In this document: positions 51,361 to 60,883 of the stretch, piece after piece
Numbering within the stretch: the stretch's first letter is position 1
How the letters are laid out: each line of letters starts with the position of its first letter
Assembly (NCBI RefSeq): GCF_011759605.1
Contig: NZ_JAAOYX010000001.1
Span: 744,001 to 808,000 of the forward strand
DNA from: Luteibacter sp. SG786
Lineage (GTDB): Bacteria; Pseudomonadota; Gammaproteobacteria; Xanthomonadales; Rhodanobacteraceae
DNA length: 64,000 bases
Direction of reading: 5' to 3'
Made by a program: the position numbers and the translations under genes
Notes under the pieces: model-generated
Database searches by the model: none
Told to the model about the DNA's origin: nothing
Seen by the model: the letters and a program-made list of their open reading frames with translations, nothing else

Positions 51361-53250
51361 ATGATCTCGTTTCGCAATCTCGCCCTGCGCCGGGGCAGCC
51401 GCACCCTGCTGTCGCGGATGGATCTCACCATCCAGACCGGCTGGAGCCTGGGCGTCATCGGCCGCAACGGTTGCGGCAAGTCCACCCTGTTTGCCGCCCT
51501 GAAGGGCGAACTCGAACCGGAGGTGGGCGACCTGGACATGCCCTCGAAGGTGCGCCAGGCCTCCGTCGCCCAGGAAACGCCGGCCTTGCCCGACCCGGCG
51601 ATCGACTATGTGCTGGGGGGCGATATCGAAGTGGCCGCCGCCCTCAAGGCCGAATCGGATGCGCTGGACGCCGGCGACCTCGAAGCCGTGGCCGCCGCGC
51701 ACCTGCGCATCGAAGAGGTGAACGGCTACGACGCCCGCGCGAGGGCCGGCCGGCTGATGCACGGCCTGGGTTTCGCCCCGGAAACGCACGAACAACCGGT
51801 GGCGTCGTTCTCCGGCGGCTGGCGCGTTCGGCTCAACCTCGCCCGCGCGCTCATGGCGCCGTCGGACCTGCTGCTGCTCGACGAGCCCACCAACCATCTC
51901 GACCTCGACGCCGTGTTGTGGCTCGAAGAATGGCTGCGTCGTTACCAGGGCACGTTGCTCATCATTTCGCACGATCGCGAGTTTCTCGACGGCGTGATCT
52001 CGCACACGCTGCACCTGCACGACGGTACGGCGAAGCTTTACACCGGCAACTACACCGCGTTCGAGCGGCAACGCGCAGAGCACCTTCGCCAACAGCAGAT
52101 CGCGCACGAGCGCGAGCAGGCCGAACGGGCCCACCTGCAATCGTTCATCGACCGCTTCAAGGCGAAGGCGAGCAAGGCCAAGCAAGCGCAGTCACGCATG
52201 AAGCGACTGGAAAAGATGGCCGGCACAGAGGCCGTGCGCGCCGAGCGTTCCTTCAGCTTCTCGTTTCCCGCGCCGGAGCGGCTGCCGACGTCGATGCTGC
52301 AACTGGACCACGTCGATGCGGGTTACGGCGAGCATGTCGTGCTGCGCGACATAGCGTTCGGCCTCGAGGCCGGCGATCGCATCGGCCTGCTGGGTCCGAA
52401 CGGCGCGGGCAAGTCCACCATGGTGAAGTCGCTCGTCGGCGAACTTGCGCCGCTGCGCGGCGAGCGCGGTATCCACAAGGACACGCGCGTCGGTTACTTC
52501 GCGCAGCACACCGTGGAGAGCCTGCATGAGGGCTCGAGTCCGTTCGACCATTTGCAGGAAAAGGCACCGAACACGGGCGCACAGGTGTTGCGCGACTACC
52601 TCGGTACATGGAACTTCCCGGCCGACCGGGCCTTCGAGCCCGTCGACGCTTTCTCCGGCGGCGAACGCGCGCGTCTCGCGCTGGCACTGATCGCCTGGGA
52701 CAAGCCCAACCTGTTGCTGCTCGACGAACCCACCAACCACCTCGACCTCGACATGCGCGAAGCGCTGGCCGATGCGCTCGCCGCATTCGACGGGGCGCTG
52801 GTGCTCGTCTCGCACGATCGTCACTTGCTGGGCATGGTATGCGACGAGTTCTGGCGTGTGGCCGACGGTAAAGTGGAACCTTTCGACGGCGATCTGGACG
52901 ATTACGCGAAGTGGCTGCGCAGCCGGGCCACCACGCGCAAGACGGCGGCCGTGGCGTCCGCGCCAGCCGACGCGCCGGTGCAGGGCTCGGCGAAGGAACG
53001 GCGCAAACAGAGCGCCGAGGAGCGCGAGAAGGAAAAACCCCTGCGCGCGCGCGTGAAGAAAATCGAATCCCTCATCGAATCCATGGACAAGGAACTCGTG
53101 GCCATCGAAGTCAAGCTTGCCGATCCGGCGGTCTATGAAGGCTCGACCGCCGAACTGATGAAGCTGGGCCAGCGCCAGGCGCAACTGCGCGAAGAGAAGG
53201 AAACCCTCGAACTTGAATGGCTCGGGATCCTCGAGCAGATCGAGGCCTGA
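51361..53250 (+). CDS. ABC-F family ATPase (YheS-like)
   Basis: ABC-F proteins bind the ribosomal E site and adjust translation; they have no membrane part. The 629 residues contain two ATPase cores: Walker A GRNGCGKSTL and GPNGAGKSTM, signature FSGGWRVRLNLARAL and FSGGERARLALALIA, Walker B LLLLDEPTNHLDLD twice. Between them lies the positively charged linker (AKASKAKQAQSRMKRLEKM), and the C-terminus is a coiled coil (REKEKPLRARVKKIESLIES). Layout fits YheS. The next gene starts 2 bp after its stop. Confidence 0.93.
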   Translation: MISFRNLALRRGSRTLLSRMDLTIQTGWSLGVIGRNGCGKSTLFAALKGELEPEVGDLDMPSKVRQASVAQETPALPDPAIDYVLGGDIEVAAALKAESDALDAGDLEAVAAAHLRIEEVNGYDARARAGRLMHGLGFAPETHEQPVASFSGGWRVRLNLARALMAPSDLLLLDEPTNHLDLDAVLWLEEWLRRYQGTLLIISHDREFLDGVISHTLHLHDGTAKLYTGNYTAFERQRAEHLRQQQIAHEREQAERAHLQSFIDRFKAKASKAKQAQSRMKRLEKMAGTEAVRAERSFSFSFPAPERLPTSMLQLDHVDAGYGEHVVLRDIAFGLEAGDRIGLLGPNGAGKSTMVKSLVGELAPLRGERGIHKDTRVGYFAQHTVESLHEGSSPFDHLQEKAPNTGAQVLRDYLGTWNFPADRAFEPVDAFSGGERARLALALIAWDKPNLLLLDEPTNHLDLDMREALADALAAFDGALVLVSHDRHLLGMVCDEFWRVADGKVEPFDGDLDDYAKWLRSRATTRKTAAVASAPADAPVQGSAKERRKQSAEEREKEKPLRARVKKIESLIESMDKELVAIEVKLADPAVYEGSTAELMKLGQRQAQLREEKETLELEWLGILEQIEA

Positions 53251-53252
53251 GC

Positions 53253-54200
53253 ATGGGCAGCGTCCTCCATGTACTGTTGCCCGGGCGCGCGAAGCTCGCC
53301 GGCACGGCCGGGTTCGCAGACTGGCTGGCTCGCGGCAGCCGCTTGCCCGCGGGCGTGCCGGGTTACCTCGCGGCGCTCGCGGAGCACTTTCGCTGGCCGC
53401 GGGGACCACTGCCGGCCGCGGCGTTGATCCGCCAGTCGGTGGCCGGCGATGCAGGTACATCGCTTTGGCTTTCGGCCGACCCGGCCTGGGTACAACCCGA
53501 GCTCAACGGCGCACGTCTGCTGGCGTGCGGGAACCTCGGTTTGAGCATGGCGGATGCGGATAGCCTCGTAGCCGCACTGGCTGAAACCTTCGAAGCCGAA
53601 GGCATGCAACTCCGCGTCGGCGATGCGCAGCATTGGCAGCTCCGCCTCCCGGCGTATGTGGAAGTGCCCTCGTTTCCCGAGCCCGAGGATGCCCTGGGCG
53701 CCGATCTATTCGAGCACTTGCCGAAGGGCGAGGAAGGGCGGCGCTGGCGTGCGTTGATCAACGAAGCGCAGGTCGTGCTGCACAACCATCCGGTAAACCG
53801 GACACGCGTTGCACAAGGGCTGCCGCCGGTGAACAGCGTATGGTTGTGGGGGCCGGGTGCATTGCCGGAATGGGTCGAGACCGGCTTGACCCGGATCTAC
53901 AGCGACGACCTGCTCGAGTGGGCCCTCGCGCATCGCGCCGGCGTCGACATCCAGCCTCGCGGCCCCCTTGTAGGAGCCGCCATGGCGGCGAGCCAAGCTC
54001 GCGATATCGCCTTCGAGTCAGCTGCCGCCGTTGGTTTACTGGATCTGCAAGACGTCCAGTCGTCCGATTTTGCCGGTGTTTGGTGGCCGCTCATCGAAGC
54101 CCGCCTGCTCGCAGGCACCGAAATTCGCCTCGCTTTCGCCGATGGCACGCGCACGGCGTTGCACAAGAGGCACCGCCTGCGTTTCTGGCGCAAGGCATGA
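53253..54200 (+). CDS. Conserved hypothetical protein upstream of recJ
   Basis: 315 residues, soluble, without signal peptide: MGSVLHVLLPGRAKLAGTAG, LPAYVEVPSFPEPEDALGAD, and VNSVWLWGPGALPEWVE. This type sits before recJ in xanthomonad-like genomes; I do not know its function, and enzyme names sometimes attached to it are not supported by any motif I can see. The ATG is 2 bp after the ABC-F stop and the stop overlaps recJ. Residues around 239-253 (PLVGAAMAASQARDIA) are encoded by a REP-like sequence, a possible in-frame insertion. Confidence 0.75.
   Translation: MGSVLHVLLPGRAKLAGTAGFADWLARGSRLPAGVPGYLAALAEHFRWPRGPLPAAALIRQSVAGDAGTSLWLSADPAWVQPELNGARLLACGNLGLSMADADSLVAALAETFEAEGMQLRVGDAQHWQLRLPAYVEVPSFPEPEDALGADLFEHLPKGEEGRRWRALINEAQVVLHNHPVNRTRVAQGLPPVNSVWLWGPGALPEWVETGLTRIYSDDLLEWALAHRAGVDIQPRGPLVGAAMAASQARDIAFESAAAVGLLDLQDVQSSDFAGVWWPLIEARLLAGTEIRLAFADGTRTALHKRHRLRFWRKA
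53969..54006. repeat. REP-like half element inside a coding sequence
   Basis: TGTAGGAGCCGCCATGGCGG followed by CGAGCCAAGCTCGCGAT has the TGT(A/G)GGAGCCG core and hairpin (GCCGCCATGGCGGC) of the intergenic REPs, but lies within a reading frame and keeps it open. Confidence 0.6.
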
Positions 54201-55927
54201 GGTCCAAGGTCTGGCGCCAGCGTGTGGTTCAGGTCGCGCCGAGCGGCTGGCCTGCCCATGTTCACCCGGTGATCCAGCGCGTGTATGCGGCGCGGGGCGT
54301 CTGCACCCCCGACGGCGTCGAGCATCGGCTTGCACGCATGCTGCCGCCTTCCATGCTGGGTGGCATGGATCGCGCGGTCGACCTGCTGATGCGCGCGATC
54401 CTGGACGACCGCCGCATCGTCATTGCCGGCGATTACGATTGCGACGGGGCCACCGGTACGGCGGTGGCCGAGCGCGGCCTTCGCCTGCTCGGTGCACGCC
54501 GCGTGGGCCATGTAGTGCCCAATCGCTTCGTGCACGGCTACGGTTTGAGTGAGGCGCTGGTCGCATCGCTCGACCCTGCTCCCGATCTCATCGTCACGGT
54601 GGACAACGGCGTCGCCAGCGTTGCCGGCGTCGCCGCCGCGCGCGCCCGGGGTATCCAGGTGCTGATCACCGACCACCACCTTCCGGGCGACGTGCTTCCC
54701 GACGCCGATGCCATCGTGAATCCGAACCTCGCAGGCGACGGCTTTCCCAGCAAGTCGCTGGCCGGCGTGGGTGTGATGTTCTACCTGCTGCTCGGCCTGC
54801 GCGCCGCCATGCGCGAAGCCGGCCATTTTGCGGCCGGCGAACCCGACATGGCGTCGCTTCTGGATCTTGTCGCCCTGGGCACGGTCGCCGATCTCGTTCC
54901 GCTCGATTTCAACAATCGTGTCCTGGTGGAGGCCGGCCTGAAGCGCATGCGCGCCGGGAAGGCCTGCGCCGGCATTGCTGCACTGGTCGAAGCGAGCGGG
55001 CGCTCGCTCGCCACCGTGGGTGCCACCGATCTTGCCTTTGCGGTCGGCCCACGCCTCAACGCCGCCGGGCGCCTCGAAGACATGTCGCTGGGTGTGGCCT
55101 GTCTGCTGACCGACGACTACGGCATGGCGCGCCGCTATGCCGAGCAACTTTCCGCGATCAACCAGGAACGGCGCGACATGCAGGCGGGCATGGTGGAGGA
55201 GGCCGAGACGATGGCCGCGCAGGCAGCGCACATCGACGCGGTGGGTGTCGCCCTGTTCGACGCGGGGTGGCATCCCGGCGTTGTCGGGCTGGTCGCTTCC
55301 AAACTCAAGGAAAAACTTCATCGTCCGGTGGTTGCCTTCGCTCCTGCCGGCGACGACAGCGACGAACTTCGCGGGTCCGCGCGCTCGATTCCCGGGTTCC
55401 ATATCCGCGACGCGCTGGCCGGGGTCGACGCGAAGCATCCGGGGATGATCCTGCGCTTCGGTGGTCACGCCATGGCGGCGGGACTCAGTCTGCGTGCGGG
55501 CGATTTCGAACGCTTCGCTACCGCGTTCGATACGATGGCCAGGATGCTCATCGACGATGAGCGGTTGCAGGCACTTGTCCAGACCGACGGTGAACTGGAT
55601 TACGGCGACCACACACTCGACCTGGCGCGGCAGCTTCGTCACGCCGGACCGTGGGGGCAAGGGTTTCCGCCGCCGGTCTTCGAGGGGCGTTTCGAGTGCG
55701 TGTCGTGGAAACCGATGGGCAGCCGGCACCTGCGCCTGCAATTGCGCCACATGCAGGCCGGCGCGCCGCTCGACGCCGTGATGTTCAACGCCTTCGACGG
55801 GTCGCCGCCTCCCTCGCACCTGCGCGCCGCGTACGAGCTCTCGGTCAACGACTGGCAGGGCAGGGAGACCCTGCGGCTGCTGCTCGTGCACATGGAGCCT
55901 GACGAGCAGAAATACCCGGCGCCTTGA
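54197..55927 (+). CDS. recJ: Single-stranded-DNA-specific 5'-3' exonuclease RecJ
   Basis: RecJ resects DNA in recombination and mismatch repair. The 576 residues show the DHH phosphoesterase motifs: IAGDYDCDGATGTAVAERG, LIVTVDNGVASV, VLITDHHLPGD, then the DHHA1 RFGGHAMAAGLSLRAGDF and a C-terminal OB region (RFECVSWKPMGSRHLRLQL). The start ATG overlaps the previous stop (ATGA), so coupling with the hypothetical gene is likely. Confidence 0.96.
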   Translation: MRSKVWRQRVVQVAPSGWPAHVHPVIQRVYAARGVCTPDGVEHRLARMLPPSMLGGMDRAVDLLMRAILDDRRIVIAGDYDCDGATGTAVAERGLRLLGARRVGHVVPNRFVHGYGLSEALVASLDPAPDLIVTVDNGVASVAGVAAARARGIQVLITDHHLPGDVLPDADAIVNPNLAGDGFPSKSLAGVGVMFYLLLGLRAAMREAGHFAAGEPDMASLLDLVALGTVADLVPLDFNNRVLVEAGLKRMRAGKACAGIAALVEASGRSLATVGATDLAFAVGPRLNAAGRLEDMSLGVACLLTDDYGMARRYAEQLSAINQERRDMQAGMVEEAETMAAQAAHIDAVGVALFDAGWHPGVVGLVASKLKEKLHRPVVAFAPAGDDSDELRGSARSIPGFHIRDALAGVDAKHPGMILRFGGHAMAAGLSLRAGDFERFATAFDTMARMLIDDERLQALVQTDGELDYGDHTLDLARQLRHAGPWGQGFPPPVFEGRFECVSWKPMGSRHLRLQLRHMQAGAPLDAVMFNAFDGSPPPSHLRAAYELSVNDWQGRETLRLLLVHMEPDEQKYPAP

Positions 55928-55981
55928 CGCTTTCGCGACATATACGCGGTAGGCTGGATGGCAGTCCGTGGAGGAGTTGCC

Positions 55982-56437
55982 ATGAAGACCGCCGCCCTTG
56001 CCTTGATCCTCGGCATTTCCACTGTCCCGCAGGTGCCACCGGTGGAGGGCGTCCATCGCGCAGACGCGCCCGTGCGAGAGCCCATGAAGCGGTTCGCCTG
56101 GCGTGACGAGGCGGCCGGATATACCTTCGTCGCCCCGCCGCGCTGGGCAGGCAAGGTGCATGCGGTCCCGCTGACGTCGGAAGAACTTTCCCGGTCCGGG
56201 GCCATCAGCGGCGTTCGCTTCGTCGAAGGATCGAAGACGCTGCTTGTCCTGCTCTCATCGGAGCAGACGCGTCTTCGCACCTTGACGAGCGCCGGAGCTA
56301 CGGAGATCTCGCGCCACGGCGAGCACGTCGTGGCGGTGAAGGTCGGGACGGCAGGAGACGAACTTGCCTTGACCAGTGAAGAACTGGGCTCAGCCGTACA
56401 GTGGGACGGCGAGGCGAAGGGTGCAGCCTCACGCTGA
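55982..56437 (+). CDS. Small exported protein of unknown function
   Basis: 151 residues with an N-terminal signal-like stretch MKTAALALILGISTVPQVPP. The body alternates strands (YTFVAPPRWAGKVHAVPL, KTLLVLLSSEQTRL, HVVAVKVGTAGDELAL). No cysteine for lipidation. GGAGG precedes ATG 55982 by five bases. It is 54 bp after recJ. No family recognised. Confidence 0.6.
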   Translation: MKTAALALILGISTVPQVPPVEGVHRADAPVREPMKRFAWRDEAAGYTFVAPPRWAGKVHAVPLTSEELSRSGAISGVRFVEGSKTLLVLLSSEQTRLRTLTSAGATEISRHGEHVVAVKVGTAGDELALTSEELGSAVQWDGEAKGAASR

Positions 56438-56598
56438 TTGCGGGCACAGATCGGACATGATCTGACGCTGCCGGTCGGCAGGAGCGCATAGGGACATGTG
56501 TCGCGCACTCGCCATCTTTCGTCGTGTGGCGACAGAGTGGCTGCGGGCGTGCGAACTATCGTGACGGCTTCATTGCCCACGAACTAAGGGAACACATC

Positions 56599-59220
56599 AT
56601 GCAGCATCGCTCCTCCATGGCGCGTCGCGTTCTCGCGACGGGACTGCTGGCGGCCGCGCTCGCGCAGCCCGTCGACGGGACGACGACGCAGACCACGACA
56701 GGCGCGCAAAGCGACCAGAACACCCAGGGCAACAGCGTGAGCACCATCGCCACGCACACCGACAGACCAACTCAGAACGGTACGGTGTCCCCGTTCAGCC
56801 CAGGCTCGACGATGACAGCACCCGCCTTCGCGCCGCTGTTCGTCACGGCGCAGGACGCCCACGCATACTGGGAGATGCTCATCCGGAGCCGGGGGTGGCC
56901 CGCACCCGATGCGAGAGAGGTGGCCCGGTCGTTCATTAAGGAGCGGTTGGGGGTCGACGGGGACATGTACGTGGTCGCGCATTTTGCGACGACACAGAAA
57001 CTCATGGAGGGAAGCGCCGACAACGTCATGGTGCTGACCGATGCGCTGATGAACGCGTTTCCGGATCATTCCCGGCACAGTTTCTTCGGGGCGTTTTCCG
57101 ATGCGGTGGCTGGACTGACGGGTGGCGGGCAAAGTCCAACGGCGCTTGGCTTCCTGCGGGACGTGATCACCTGCAGTAACGGAGGGCAATGCTTCTCGAG
57201 GGTCGGAAGGTTCCTCTGGAGCCGCACGGGGCCCGGGTACATCTACAACACCTTCATTGGCGCGGGGAATGTCATCGATACAGTCGGCGAGGACGCTCGC
57301 GCCTTGGACCTCTCGTTCGGGATCTTTCCGCGCTCCTCCACGTTCCTGCCGGAAAACCGGAGTTCTCTCAAACTGTCGCAGATCATCGACACATTCAAGG
57401 AAGAGGGGCTCTTTTCCGAACTCCCTTACATCAAACGGCTCAAGGAAGAGTTCGACGAGTACTGGGAACACGGAAAGGACGAGTGGCCGCTCCTGGCCCG
57501 GTATCACTTCGTCCATGAAGCGCGTCGGGCGCTTGCCCGCCGCACTCTGACGAGACAGCAGTACGAACTGGTCATGAAGGGCGGCGCGCCACAAGTACCG
57601 TTGCATGGCCCGATCGCATTGTGGCAGTTGAGGAACACTCCGGCCGATGCTTCCGTCGCGGTCAGGCGTTTCGACATCAACGGCTACGCGGCCAGCGACA
57701 TTCTGCGTTTCGTCGCAAGCGACGGCAGCGAGGTCATGTATATCCCGGGCGCGTCATCGCCCTTTGTCACCTTCAGCAACGAAGGCGAACTTCGCGAGTG
57801 GGTGGTTCGGAAGGCAGGAAATCGTGCATCGCTCGATGAAACCCTGTCGCACTTCTCGATCTACAACGGCCAGGACGGTGCGTTCCGGACGGGCGTGAGC
57901 CAGGGGCTGGCTCATCTTGCCTCCGGACGTTGGATCGCGGACGGCCGCGCGGTCGATGTCCAGAATGCGTCGATTACCGGCGATGTCTTCGAGGACATGC
58001 GTGTCCAGGTAGAAGGGCGGCTGCGTGACGATGCACGGATGAGAACCAGCACGGCATGGGACGCATGGCGTACCACGCTCAACCGGACAGTCGCCGTGCT
58101 GGGTCCGGTGGGCTATGTGCCCGCGCTGGCCCTCCCTGTTCAGGCGGGCACTGCGCTTATGGCGCTTGGCACGGGGATCGACGAAGGCATAAACGGAAGG
58201 ACCACCGCCACCAGGAACAACGCCCTCGAAGGTGCGGTGATGACAGCCGTCACCAACTTGAGCACGAGCGCCGCCTTGCATGGGTTCGCGTCGACAGGGC
58301 GTCCTGCTGCGCCGTCCACTACCTCGATCGAGCTCGAGGCACTACCTCCTTTGCCTTCCGTGACCACGGGCGGCGCCGTGTCGGAACCGGGTGCGCAGCC
58401 CGCGGTGGGCGCAGACGCAGTGGAACCGAGGATCGCCTATTCCATGGGGGTGCTGTCGTCCGAACGCCCGTTGGACATGACTGCCCTCCAGAGTGAACCG
58501 GGTACGTTGGGCTACCTTGTCCAGCGCGTATCGAACGATGCCGAGGATTGGACTCGCAGGATCATCGACCTGAAGAAGGTCGGCATCGAAATACAACGAC
58601 GTCGGCGGGACGACTCCAGAGCGCAACCGTTGGCCACTAATCGGGCCGGGTACCGGCAGTCCTTCGGTCGTTCGCTCGTCTTCCGGGTCGATTCGAGGAG
58701 CCCGGCGGAGCTCTTGCGTAACGGCGGGTTCGGGCCGTCTTCGGACTTTCACGATCTTGAGCCGATGCTCAGGCAGCCGACCACGATCGGGAGCGGCTCG
58801 CTCCGGGCGAACAATAGGGTGCTTGAGGACTGGCAGCTAGGTTTTTCGTGTATGGCCTGTCGGCCGAGCTTCCATCAATACGCCATCCGGACGGAGCGCC
58901 GTCCCGTCGCCGCCGCATCCGACAATCACGACCCGCGCACTTACGACCTTCCCCTCGACGAAGTCCATTTCCCGGCGGATGTGTCGCCGGAGAACATCTT
59001 CATCATCGATTCGACCGACCGGGAGGTCGCACGAAAGTTGGCTGATATCTACCGGTCGTCCTATGTGTCGACACCCTACGGTGTTCCTCTAAGCGCCTTT
59101 CAGGAATACGTCAGCGGTCAACTGGATATCAACGCGTCGAATAAATACACCGGGCGACGCTCGGCCGGTGGCCGGGAGCCAGCGTCCGTGGTCGACCGTC
59201 GACGGCTTGGCTTCCAATAA
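56599..59220 (+). CDS. Dermonecrotic-type toxin with C-terminal pertussis-like ADP-ribosyltransferase domain
   Basis: 873 residues. A signal-like N-terminus (ARRVLATGLLAAALAQPVDG) precedes a Thr/Gln-rich linker. Residues about 60-470 resemble the DUF6543 dermonecrotic toxin scaffold (LLARYHFVHEARRAL, YAASDILRFVASDGSEVMYI, LSHFSIYNGQDGAFRTGV), followed by a hydrophobic pair (AVLGPVGYVPALALPVQAGT). The C-terminus (about 690-850) matches pertussis/PltA ARTs: Arg in FRVDSRSPAELLRNGGF (R696, R700), Ser-rich IGSGSLRAN, and Glu788 in LDEVHFPADVSPENIFI, at exactly the E-x10-PENI-type spacing of PtxA and PltA. Likely an NAD-using effector. No immunity gene is evident. AAGGGA precedes ATG 56599. Confidence 0.75.
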   Translation: MQHRSSMARRVLATGLLAAALAQPVDGTTTQTTTGAQSDQNTQGNSVSTIATHTDRPTQNGTVSPFSPGSTMTAPAFAPLFVTAQDAHAYWEMLIRSRGWPAPDAREVARSFIKERLGVDGDMYVVAHFATTQKLMEGSADNVMVLTDALMNAFPDHSRHSFFGAFSDAVAGLTGGGQSPTALGFLRDVITCSNGGQCFSRVGRFLWSRTGPGYIYNTFIGAGNVIDTVGEDARALDLSFGIFPRSSTFLPENRSSLKLSQIIDTFKEEGLFSELPYIKRLKEEFDEYWEHGKDEWPLLARYHFVHEARRALARRTLTRQQYELVMKGGAPQVPLHGPIALWQLRNTPADASVAVRRFDINGYAASDILRFVASDGSEVMYIPGASSPFVTFSNEGELREWVVRKAGNRASLDETLSHFSIYNGQDGAFRTGVSQGLAHLASGRWIADGRAVDVQNASITGDVFEDMRVQVEGRLRDDARMRTSTAWDAWRTTLNRTVAVLGPVGYVPALALPVQAGTALMALGTGIDEGINGRTTATRNNALEGAVMTAVTNLSTSAALHGFASTGRPAAPSTTSIELEALPPLPSVTTGGAVSEPGAQPAVGADAVEPRIAYSMGVLSSERPLDMTALQSEPGTLGYLVQRVSNDAEDWTRRIIDLKKVGIEIQRRRRDDSRAQPLATNRAGYRQSFGRSLVFRVDSRSPAELLRNGGFGPSSDFHDLEPMLRQPTTIGSGSLRANNRVLEDWQLGFSCMACRPSFHQYAIRTERRPVAAASDNHDPRTYDLPLDEVHFPADVSPENIFIIDSTDREVARKLADIYRSSYVSTPYGVPLSAFQEYVSGQLDINASNKYTGRRSAGGREPASVVDRRRLGFQ

Positions 59221-59322
59221 CTTCAAAACGCTCCTTTTCTCAAACGTGCCCGAACGGAAACGGATATAACTCACACCCCTGGCACGGACGTCCGACCGCG
59301 CCTTGATCGAAAGGAGTTGGAT

Positions 59323-60834
59323 GTGCGGCGATGGATCGTTTTGGGCACGTTGTGCCTGTGCATGCTCATGGTTGCCATGGATGCCAACATATTGCACACG
59401 GTCATGCCGACGCTGATCCGTGAACTGCGCCCGACGGCCATGGAGCAGCTCTGGATAGTGAACGCTTACGCGCTTCTGCTCGCCGGCCTGTTGATCACCA
59501 TGGGCGCACTCAGCGACCGTTACGGTCGCCGTCGGATGCTCCTTTGCGGCCTGGCCGTCTTCGGCCTGGCCTCGCTCCTGGCGGAATGGGTGCGGCAACC
59601 CTGGCAGGCCATCGCTTGCAGGGCCCTCTTAGGTGTCGGTGGGGCGATGATCATGCCCACGCTCCTTTCGCTGATTCGCGAAACATTCGGCGATGCGAAG
59701 GAACGCACCATCGCCCTCTCGGCATGCGGTATGGCCGGGTGCGCAGGGGCCGCCGTGGGGCCGGTGCTCGGCGGCGCCCTGGTGCACGCTTTCGACTGGC
59801 AAGCCGCATTCCTTGTCAATGTGGCGATCGTGATGGTGGCCGTGCCGCTTGTGGCTATCACGGTGCGCGAGTCCGTCACGCCGCGTGTCGGCACGTGGGA
59901 TTGGACGGGTGTCGCTCTGTCGTTCGTGGGTATGACGGCACTCGTGCAGGGGATCAAGCTGCTTGGCAAGCCTGACGCGGCAGCCGCCGATTCGGCGGCG
60001 ATGGTCGCTGCCGGCATCGCGACGATGGCGTGGTTCGTGCGCCGTCAATGGAGGTCGCACGATCCCTTGCTCGACATCCGCCTTTTCGGCGTACGCGGTT
60101 TTACCGCAGGCGTCGCCGTGTATGCAGTGGTCATGTTCTCCCTGAGTTCTACGATCTTTCTGGCGTCGCAGTGGCTCCAGTTCGTGCATTGCCAGAATCC
60201 CCTTGGGGCAGGGCTTTGGCTTTTGCCGGCAACGCTTTCCGCGTTGCTCGCCGTCCTGGCGGTTCCTTACTCCCTGGCCCGTTGGCACGTGCGCGACGTG
60301 ATGCTGGCCGGCATGGCATCGATCTCGGTGGCCTTGTTCATCCCGGCGCTCTACACCAGCGACTCGCTGGTACCGTTTGCCGTATCCCTGGCGTGCCTTG
60401 GTGCGGGGGTTAGCCTCGCCCTGTCGAGCGCCACCACCGTGGTGGTCATGGCTGCCCCGGCGGAACGGGCAGGCAGCGCGGCAGCGTTGCAATCCACAGC
60501 CTACGAAGTGGGCAATGTTCTCGGCATCGCCGTGGTGGGCAGCTTCGCGGCGGGCTTGTATACGCGCACCGTCCATGTGCCGGACGGGCTGGCTGCCTCC
60601 GTGGCACGGGCCGTGCGTCTATCCGTGGGCGAGGCAGAGGTGGCAGCGGCAGGTCTGCCCCAGTCGGTGGGTGTCCCGTTGCAACAGGCTGCGCGCGTCG
60701 CCTTCGACAAGGCGTTCTCGTTGTCCTGCCTTTTGGTCGGTTGCGCGATGCTGGTGTCCACCCTATCGATCTTCGCGCTCGTGCGAAAAAGCCGGTTTCA
60801 CGAACGGACCGGTGTGGAGGCCTCGTGCTCATAA
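59323..60834 (+). CDS. MFS drug-efflux transporter, DHA2 (14-helix) type
   Basis: 503 residues with about 14 membrane helices. Seen: motif A GALSDRYGRRRMLLCGLA, motif C region AGAAVGPVLGGALVHAFDW, and DHA2-style LGVGGAMIMPTLLSLIRE. QacA/SmvA-like antiporters export quaternary ammonium dyes and drugs with protons. GTG 59323 is chosen because AAGGAG ends six bases before; the TTG at 59317 would abut the ribosome site. It lies 102 bp after the toxin gene; such pumps do not export large proteins, so the pairing may be chance. Confidence 0.9.
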   Translation: MRRWIVLGTLCLCMLMVAMDANILHTVMPTLIRELRPTAMEQLWIVNAYALLLAGLLITMGALSDRYGRRRMLLCGLAVFGLASLLAEWVRQPWQAIACRALLGVGGAMIMPTLLSLIRETFGDAKERTIALSACGMAGCAGAAVGPVLGGALVHAFDWQAAFLVNVAIVMVAVPLVAITVRESVTPRVGTWDWTGVALSFVGMTALVQGIKLLGKPDAAAADSAAMVAAGIATMAWFVRRQWRSHDPLLDIRLFGVRGFTAGVAVYAVVMFSLSSTIFLASQWLQFVHCQNPLGAGLWLLPATLSALLAVLAVPYSLARWHVRDVMLAGMASISVALFIPALYTSDSLVPFAVSLACLGAGVSLALSSATTVVVMAAPAERAGSAAALQSTAYEVGNVLGIAVVGSFAAGLYTRTVHVPDGLAASVARAVRLSVGEAEVAAAGLPQSVGVPLQQAARVAFDKAFSLSCLLVGCAMLVSTLSIFALVRKSRFHERTGVEASCS

Positions 60835-60845
60835 GGGGCTTGCCG

Positions 60846-60874
60846 ACCGTGGCCCGCCTATCCGGGCTCACGGT
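60846..60874. terminator. Possible terminator between MFS gene and tesB
   Basis: ACCGTG-G-CCCG and CGGG-CT-CACGGT form an interrupted 10-bp stem in the 49-bp gap between convergent genes. There is no T-tract, so its strength is doubtful. Confidence 0.4.
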
Positions 60875-60883
60875 TAACTGACG

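Noticed and set aside
59220-59323. Immunity gene directly after the ART-type toxin
   Set aside because: Only about 100 bp separate it from an MFS transporter; no small gene fits, and the transporter is not a plausible immunity protein.
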